From positions 1 through 11,341 of the forward strand of contig NW_006768909.1 in NCBI RefSeq assembly GCF_000204055.1: a DNA stretch of 11,341 nucleotides, in the 5' to 3' direction. Positions 7,301 to 11,341 of this stretch are shown piece by piece; positions within the stretch are counted from its first letter, which is position 1; each line of letters starts with the position of its first letter. Under the pieces are notes generated by a model, which had not been told where the DNA came from, did not search any database, and saw nothing but the letters and a program-made list of their open reading frames with translations. Origin of the DNA: Melampsora larici-populina 98AG31 (taxonomy: Eukaryota > Basidiomycota > Pucciniomycetes > Pucciniales > Melampsoraceae). A program made the position numbers and the translations under genes.

Positions 7301-9224
7301 CTCGCTTTGCCTTGAATCATCTACAGGCTTGACAATTTTTCTCTTCATCACTGGCGAGTTGGTCGATTCTTGGTTGAGTAAGACTATGGGACACCGAGAG
7401 CGCATACGCTCTGCATGGACTGCCGGATTCTTCTTACGACGATGGAAAGGCTACCTTCAAAAACGCGAGAAAGAGACAAATGGTATCATGAGTTTTCATC
7501 TTAACTGCATCTCACACGCTAGTTACAAAATATTCTCCAGTCTGCCCGTTTCTCTTTTGGGTATGATCATATCGTATCGAGACTACTATCCAGACTATCC
7601 ATTTTGTCCTTGGAAGCATGGAACTGAATCATGCGAACATGTATTTGGATGGATGCGAGTACTTTCACCTCGCTTCTCTGTCCTTGATGCTCGGTTCATG
7701 ATGCCAAAGATTCATGCAGTGGTTAAAAGTGTAATGAGTGGCAAAATAAAGATTCCTCCTTCCAAACATATCCACTCCGGTTATCAATATGCTTTTGGCG
7801 ACGAGGGAAGCTTAGAAACAATCAAACACCTTCGGACTTACCCAACTAATGCTGAGATCTCTGAGGATCTGACCATTGCCAATCAAATTGCAAATAGTCT
7901 AGCTCATTTAGCAGGGATGGGTCCATTAGATCCCAAAGATGATGACTTACCCGCTGAGGAGGATGATCTACCTTCTGATGATGAAGACCTTGGTCCATAT
8001 ATGACTGATAGTTCACCTGGTACGTGCATACGGGGTCTTGAGTACTGTAATATACTTGGTACTGACTTCAGCCTCTTATCAATTCAGACATATCAACATG
8101 CGCAACTAAAGACTACCGTGTTCATTACGCTTCCAAGGCTGGAGACTTTTCCGAGGAGGTTGCTTTTGCCAAGGCTGCAACATTAGCAAAAGAGCAGAAT
8201 ACACTTGATCTACTACTTGATCAGGTGCCTGAAAATTTCGAAACCAAAGCGATTCGGAATGCAGCCATGTCTATCAAAAACTTGATGAATCCATCTGGTA
8301 TGTAGTTCCCACAGCTTCCTTGTCCGGAATCAATATGAGTAAGTGAGTTTCTGATGGGCGCACTTCAAAAAGACCAATCAGGTGCAAGTATAATCAATGA
8401 AAGGTATTTGAAGCTGGTTGAATCTGGAAAACTACATACCAAGAATCTCATTCACCTTCGAACTAAGCATGACAGTCAGGTTGCTCGCCACAAAGGGAAC
8501 GAACGAGCTTTGACCAATCCTGACGACTTGAGACTGGAAAGGACAACTGTGGATGGCAAGATGAACCCAAGCGAGTGCTCCAAGGCTATCTCTGTATATA
8601 TGAAGAGTTTTGTCAGCACACCAACTGGTGCAGCGCGTAGACACCAATGGAACATTGATGTCAAGCTGAATATTAGTGGTCTTGTGACAAACACATCTCA
8701 CCACCGAGAAGTTGACTTGCAGCAGCTCTTTGATGGGGGATTGATTACAGTTGAAAATCCTATCGAGCCCGGCAAATTGCTCTTAGCAATCAAAAATCAA
8801 GTAAGTCTCACTTTTTGAGCGACTTCTTCTGCTCAGATGGTTGTCCTGTCCAATACTAACCAAATTGCTTTTGAAGCAAATGCTTTTATGTCGCACGGTG
8901 ATTGTGTACGAGTATGTTTCAAAAAAACATGCTTTTGTAACAAGTGCAAGCTCAAGGAAAAAATTATCGCATGTGGGTGTTCAGGTCTTGACTTACAACC
9001 CAGCATGGCCTGTTGCGATGCCCACTTCTCATTTATACCCACACAGCTGGACATTCAGCCTTCTGGATGCAGTTGACATCATCTATGTGTTTAAACCTTC
9101 AAATGGTGCAAACTTCGCATCAGTTCTCAAAAGTGAGGGGAGTTATTCAGTCCGCTCAGTGGTTCGCGAGATGTTTCTAAGCATCAAGATGGATCAGTTG
9201 GTCAAGCAATACGAGGATGAATGA
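4394..9224 (+). CDS. P-superfamily-like transposase, eight exons, 1,437 aa
   Basis: Join 4394-4754, 4828-4890, 4968-5531, 5600-6711, 6783-8019, 8088-8297, 8382-8800, 8877-9224 (4,314 nt, no internal stop). Introns are 73, 77, 68, 71, 68, 84 and 76 bp, AG-ended, with donors GTCAGT, GTATGC, GTCAGT, GTACAT, GTACGT, GTATGT and GTAAGT. The last has a TACTAAC branch site at 8854-8860. Protein layout: unrecognised N-terminus (1-190); two SIM-like acidic repeats (IIISSDDE at 200-207, LVLSDDE at 237-243); Cys/His cluster C290-x2-C293-x12-C306-x-C308-x17-H326; RNase-H-like core with D653 (ASDQTVC), GADGAA around D756, QDPKH D804 and CEHVFG E985; acidic linker 1083-1103; and a C-terminal domain of about 320 residues. 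By P-element analogy it would cut and rejoin DNA in the nucleus at the inverted repeats. I recall similar uncharacterised basidiomycete proteins with the GADGAA, QD-KH and CEHVFG motifs. The catalytic residue assignment is by motif, not alignment. Confidence 0.8.
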
Positions 9225-9368
9225 CAACGTCAGCTGGCCACTAACCCAGCTGATAAAGAGGGGGCTTAGTAAATGTTGTACCTTGGTAGTTTTTTAAAAC
9301 ATACGTGTGGATGGCCCAGTTCACGCCCAGGAACTGGAAAAAATGAAATATCATGCTTCTTTATTGGG
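9225..9368 (+). other. Transposase 3' flank, no element recognised
   Basis: DNA between the transposase stop codon and the right subterminal array. It has a CAGCTGGCC...CCCAGCTG near-inverted repeat at about 9231-9252. No AATAAA signal is visible before the right end of the element, so the polyadenylation site is unknown. Confidence 0.35.
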
Positions 9369-9448
9369 CTTTTGACCGATCCGGGCGACTTTTGGCCGGT
9401 CTTCGGGGCTTTTGGCCGGTCTTCGGGGCTTCGGACCGGTCCTCAGGG
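9369..9448 (+). repeat. GC-rich 20-bp tandem array, four units
   Basis: Units at 9369-9388, 9389-9408, 9409-9428 and 9429-9448. Units two and three are identical (CTTTTGGCCGGTCTTCGGGG); the first and fourth are diverged but keep the GRCCGRTC core. The array is much more GC-rich than the surrounding element and borders the right-hand copies of the 16-bp motif. It has no counterpart at the left end. Confidence 0.85.
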
Positions 9449-9460
9449 CCTTTTAGGTAT

Positions 9461-9548
9461 CTGACGAAAAAGGTCCTATTTGGGATTTTTTTTAAAAAAC
9501 CCAGCTTAGCCTGCTCCAAAGCTGGGAGACTTCTGACGAAAAAAGTCC
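9461..9548 (+). repeat. Right subterminal copies of the 16-bp motif
   Basis: CTGACGAAAAAGGTCC at 9461-9476 and CTGACGAAAAAAGTCC at 9533-9548, followed by TATTTGGG and TAATTTGG respectively, match the left-hand array. They run in the same direction as the left copies, not inverted. A partial third copy, AAAAAAGTCCTAATT, ends at about 9603 and abuts the right inverted repeat. An 8-bp-stem hairpin lies between the two full copies. Confidence 0.85.
9500..9526 (+). repeat. Hairpin between right subterminal motifs
   Basis: CCCAGCTT (9500-9507) and AAGCTGGG (9519-9526) form a perfect 8-bp stem with an 11-nt loop. It could be a structural part of the transposon end or an mRNA 3' hairpin. No U-run follows, and no terminator role is claimed. 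Confidence 0.5.
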
Positions 9549-9601
9549 TAATTTGGCTAAAATTTATTAATTTTCCAGAAAAAATTCAAAAAAAGTCCTA
9601 A

Positions 9602-9640
9602 TTTTCGTCAGACACATTGGTAGGAGCTTTCCAGGGTCCT
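9602..9640 (-). repeat. Right 39-bp terminal inverted repeat
   Basis: Exact reverse complement of 3852-3890, ending CCAGGGTCCT and followed at once by the right target duplication. Perfect identity of both ends indicates a young or recently active copy. Confidence 0.95.
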
Positions 9641-9648
9641 GGCTGAAC
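9641..9648. repeat. Right 8-bp target site duplication of the P-like element
   Basis: GGCTGAAC, identical to 3844-3851. The host codons GCT GAA CAG run straight on from here into the final part of the Myb-like gene. Confidence 0.93.
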
Positions 9649-9848
9649 AGGAAGAACTGGAGCTACTCAAATTGGAACATGAATTAGATCAAGAGCGTCG
9701 GGCCTTGTCTGAGTGCGAGGGATCGGGGTTGTCCAAATTGGAGCTGGCTAAAGAAAAGACCGATATGATTACCAAATTTTGCTCAGCTGGCCTTTCACTT
9801 CATGAGGCTCAAGAGATGGCTCAGAAGATTATTGATGGTCTGAAATAA
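9649..9848 (+). pseudogene. Myb-like gene, 3' part, separated by the transposon
   Basis: The reading frame that stops making sense at 3851 resumes here in the same phase: KKAEQ continues as EELELLKLEHELDQERRALS and ends DGLK with TAA at 9846-9848 (66 codons plus stop after the shared CAG). The segment is rich in Glu, Leu and Lys with heptad-like spacing, so it likely formed a C-terminal coiled coil that continued the charged region encoded just before the insertion. The pattern MITKFCSAGLSLHEAQEMAQ looks like a short conserved tail. This segment shows no damage of its own, but the upstream gene has stops and a frameshift. Confidence 0.8.
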
Positions 9849-9884
9849 TGTGAATAACTTCATTTTTGTTTCCCCTTGATGATG

Positions 9885-9890
9885 AATAAA
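9885..9890 (+). promoter_or_regulatory. AATAAA polyadenylation signal of the Myb-like gene
   Basis: A canonical AATAAA lies 37 bp after the TAA stop at 9846-9848. Position and sequence fit a fungal or eukaryotic poly(A) signal, though in AT-rich DNA a chance match is possible. Confidence 0.5.
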
Positions 9891-9905
9891 GAAATTTTCT
9901 ATTAA

Positions 9906-9925
9906 ATAGACTGAAGAAAGTCTAT
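9906..9925 (+). repeat. Small hairpin downstream of the poly(A) signal
   Basis: ATAGACT (9906-9912) and AGTCTAT (9919-9925) form a perfect 7-bp stem around a GAAGAA loop, 16 bp beyond the AATAAA. Its function is unknown. Confidence 0.4.
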
Positions 9926-10323
9926 TATGTTTGCAAGGCAATAGCTGATTTGTATATATCTCTCAATATATATCTATTGATTTAGTCAATAAAATTGTTA
10001 ATGACCATTTGATCACTTCAAATACAAATTTTTATCAGAAATTATGGAAAGCTTGAGACTTTAATTGGTCATCAGTCTTCTTGTGTGATGTGACTCAAAA
10101 TACTTACTCTTATAGTGAAATGAATCAAAATATGTGTTGTCTATGTTGCCCCAATTGTGTCAAAGAAACATTTGAATTTCACACTTAATTTTATGAGTCT
10201 TGCTACTCATCAGAGAGACTCATCAAAGGTGTGTTAGATGTTATAGCCAAAATAACTTCAAGTGAATTTCACAATCAATCAAAAAATCAAACATTAGGCC
10301 AAACAATTACAATTCAATTTTAA
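9926..10323. other. AT-rich flank, no gene seen
   Basis: AT-rich sequence with TATATATCT runs near 9953-9972 and no convincing open frame on either strand. The motif ACTCATCAAAGGTG near 10208 resembles GGCTCATCAAAGTTG near 10503, hinting at a diverged duplication. Confidence 0.4.
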
Positions 10324-10427
10324 GAGTTTTCATCTTAAACCACAAACAATTCCAAGATAACTGAGATAATTTGGAGAGATTTCATCTTAAACTACAAAAG
10401 ATTCCAAGTAAACTGAGATTGGTTTCT
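10324..10427. repeat. 52-bp tandem duplication, two units
   Basis: Units 10324-10375 and 10376-10427 share GAG-TTTCATCTTAAAC, ATTCCAAG and AACTGAGAT with a few substitutions. Unit two contains the stop of the minus-strand transposase-like fragment, so the duplication may have extended that fragment's tail. Confidence 0.75.
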
Positions 10428-10690
10428 ATGCTCTTGATAATGCCTAAACTGTTGCAGGAGCTCATTTCTTCTTTGATATGATGTGTTTTGATCCTCATAG
10501 AGTGGCTCATCAAAGTTGCGTTCATCATGATATTCTTGATGGGGTTCCACATCGATCAATGATTCTTTGAATTTGATTGAAAAGTTATGCAGGATACAGC
10601 ATACCTTACTCCAGGTAACAGCACGTTGTGCTGAAGGTACGTGTCAGCCCTCAAGCTTTTGCGGAGCAAAAGCCAGAAGAGCTTCAAAAT
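10392..10690 (-). pseudogene. Fragment resembling the C-terminus of a PIF/Harbinger-type (DDE_Tnp_4) transposase
   Basis: On the minus strand a frame from about 10643 down to a TAG at 10392-10394 reads AQRAVTWSKVCCILHNFSI, continues with an acidic His/Asp/Glu-rich stretch, and ends with a Gln/Arg-rich helix-like tail (RRNELLQQFRHYQEH). The small-residue-W...C-x-x-L-H-N-F pattern followed by an acidic tail is typical of the end of PIF/Harbinger-like transposases as I know them from fungi. An in-frame TGA lies at 10644-10646, and upstream sequence (10647-10690) stays in the same frame but is not clearly recognisable. No catalytic DDE residues remain in the window. The inverted repeats and TA-rich target site of such an element were not found. 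Confidence 0.45.
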
Positions 10691-11341
10691 AAAAATATAT
10701 ATAAATTACAAAAAAATATAACGTCACCTTGCGTCTAGTTTCAAAGACGACACAATAAAACATTCCTTAGTATTTTACATGCTATTTAAATAAAAGATAT
10801 ACACTTGCGTCTAAAGTGTAAAAAACGAAAGCAATAAAAAACGTAGATATGTGACTACCTTCGAACATAGAAGAGCAGTGACATAGCTTCAGTAACTAAC
10901 ACTACACAAAATATAATATTTTCTGGGCAGAAAATTAAATTATTGATACACAAAAATATTGAGAGGCCAGGAGAAGGGCAAAAAATAAATAAAAATATGC
11001 ATCTTGTTCCCTGCGGTGAGAGCTTCACTCTCCATATTTTTCCATATTTTTACAGTCTGTATTGATAAGTGTACTAACAATAAACCTTCATAATCATCCA
11101 ATTACAACCTGTAACAAGCACTGAAATTTGGCTCATTAGTGTTTAGAGAAACTTTTGATTTCTGAAAACACCTATAACTTTGTCAAATCTGCCTCAAACC
11201 ACTCAATTTTAAGTGCATTAGAAAGCTGAACTCTTCACCTCGAACTTTCATAAGATCAAGAACTATGTAGCTAGTATGACAATCATTCTATGGATCTGTA
11301 TGTACAAATGTATAAAAAAGAGTGATATCTTTTTTAGCAGA
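10691..11341. other. AT-rich sequence, no gene recognised
   Basis: AT-rich DNA without a convincing coding frame. It holds a perfect 7-bp-stem hairpin (TACACTT at 10800-10806, AAGTGTA at 10814-10820) and two copies of CTTGCGTCTA, at 10728-10737 and 10804-10813. It may contain the rest of the minus-strand transposon or another decayed repeat, but nothing in it supports a specific call. Confidence 0.4.

Larger units (their letters stand above)
3852..9640 (+). mobile_element. Complete P-superfamily-like DNA transposon, 5,789 bp
   Basis: The boundaries are defined by 39-bp perfect terminal inverted repeats (starting AGGACCCTGGAAAGCTCC) and an 8-bp target duplication. It carries one spliced gene on the + strand (4394-9224) that stays open for 1,437 codons, so it looks autonomous. 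P and hAT superfamilies, and Zisupton, all make 8-bp duplications. The RNase-H-like motif order in the encoded protein (D, then DGA, then DPKH, then E-x-x-FG) is the P-type arrangement, and no hAT dimerisation signature or KDZ Cys-cluster pattern is seen. Both subterminal regions carry copies of a 16-bp motif. The element interrupts the last exon of a decayed Myb-like gene. Superfamily placement is from motif recognition only. Confidence 0.88.

Noticed and set aside
8801..8836. A 36-bp intron leading into a Cys-rich frame (VCFKKTCFCNKCKLKEKIIACG) at 8837-9076
   Set aside because: The intron would be far shorter than the others and the Cys-rich frame stops early. A 76-bp intron to 8876 has a TACTAAC branch site and leads into a longer, better reading frame.
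8432..9054. Minus-strand open frames inside the transposase gene
   Set aside because: They lie opposite phase-consistent exons and show no recognisable features.
3852..9640. hAT or KDZ/Zisupton assignment for the element
   Set aside because: Both can give 8-bp duplications, but I see no hAT C-terminal dimerisation signature and no KDZ Cys-cluster or SWIM pattern; the DGA/DP-H/E-x-x-FG order fits P better. A profile search could overturn this.

Overview
The window looks like accessory DNA from a basidiomycete fungus, most likely a rust (Pucciniales). It has AT-rich intergenic DNA, introns of 62-84 bp with CTGAC/CTGAT or TACTAAC branch-like sites, and a broken gene of a Myb/SANT-like type that I recall being amplified in rust genomes. 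The species cannot be fixed from sequence alone.

Layout. 1-411: the 3' end of a fungal gene that starts left of the window (two exons joined in phase). 412-1800: pyrimidine-rich, low-complexity intergenic DNA with microsatellites and a 61-nt pure-purine tract. 1935-3851 and 9649-9848: two halves of one Myb/SANT-like gene. It already carries two in-frame TGA codons and a one-base frameshift, and its first intron holds a 100-bp fold-back MITE (2801-2900, flanked by TA). 3852-9640: a complete 5,789-bp DNA transposon inserted in the last exon of that gene, with perfect 39-bp terminal inverted repeats and a perfect 8-bp target duplication (GGCTGAAC). 9849-11341: AT-rich DNA with a poly(A) signal for the broken gene, a 52-bp tandem duplication and a minus-strand fragment resembling the C-terminus of a PIF/Harbinger-type transposase.

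The centrepiece is the transposon. Eight exons (join 4394-4754, 4828-4890, 4968-5531, 5600-6711, 6783-8019, 8088-8297, 8382-8800, 8877-9224) splice in consistent phase into one uninterrupted 1,437-residue protein. The protein has two SUMO-interacting-motif-like repeats, a Cys/His cluster, and an RNase-H-like core with D653, a DGA motif at 756, D804 in a DPKH motif and E985 in a CEHVFG motif. The 8-bp duplication, long inverted repeats and this motif order fit the P superfamily (P element/THAP9-like) better than hAT or KDZ/Zisupton. Both ends carry copies of a 16-bp motif, CTGACGAAAAARGTCC: four at the left spaced 43-45 bp, two at the right. These are plausible transposase binding sites. The right end also has a GC-rich 20-bp tandem array.

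Relative ages can be read from the damage: the Myb-like gene is decayed, while the element inside it has perfect ends and an open reading frame, so it arrived late and may still be active.
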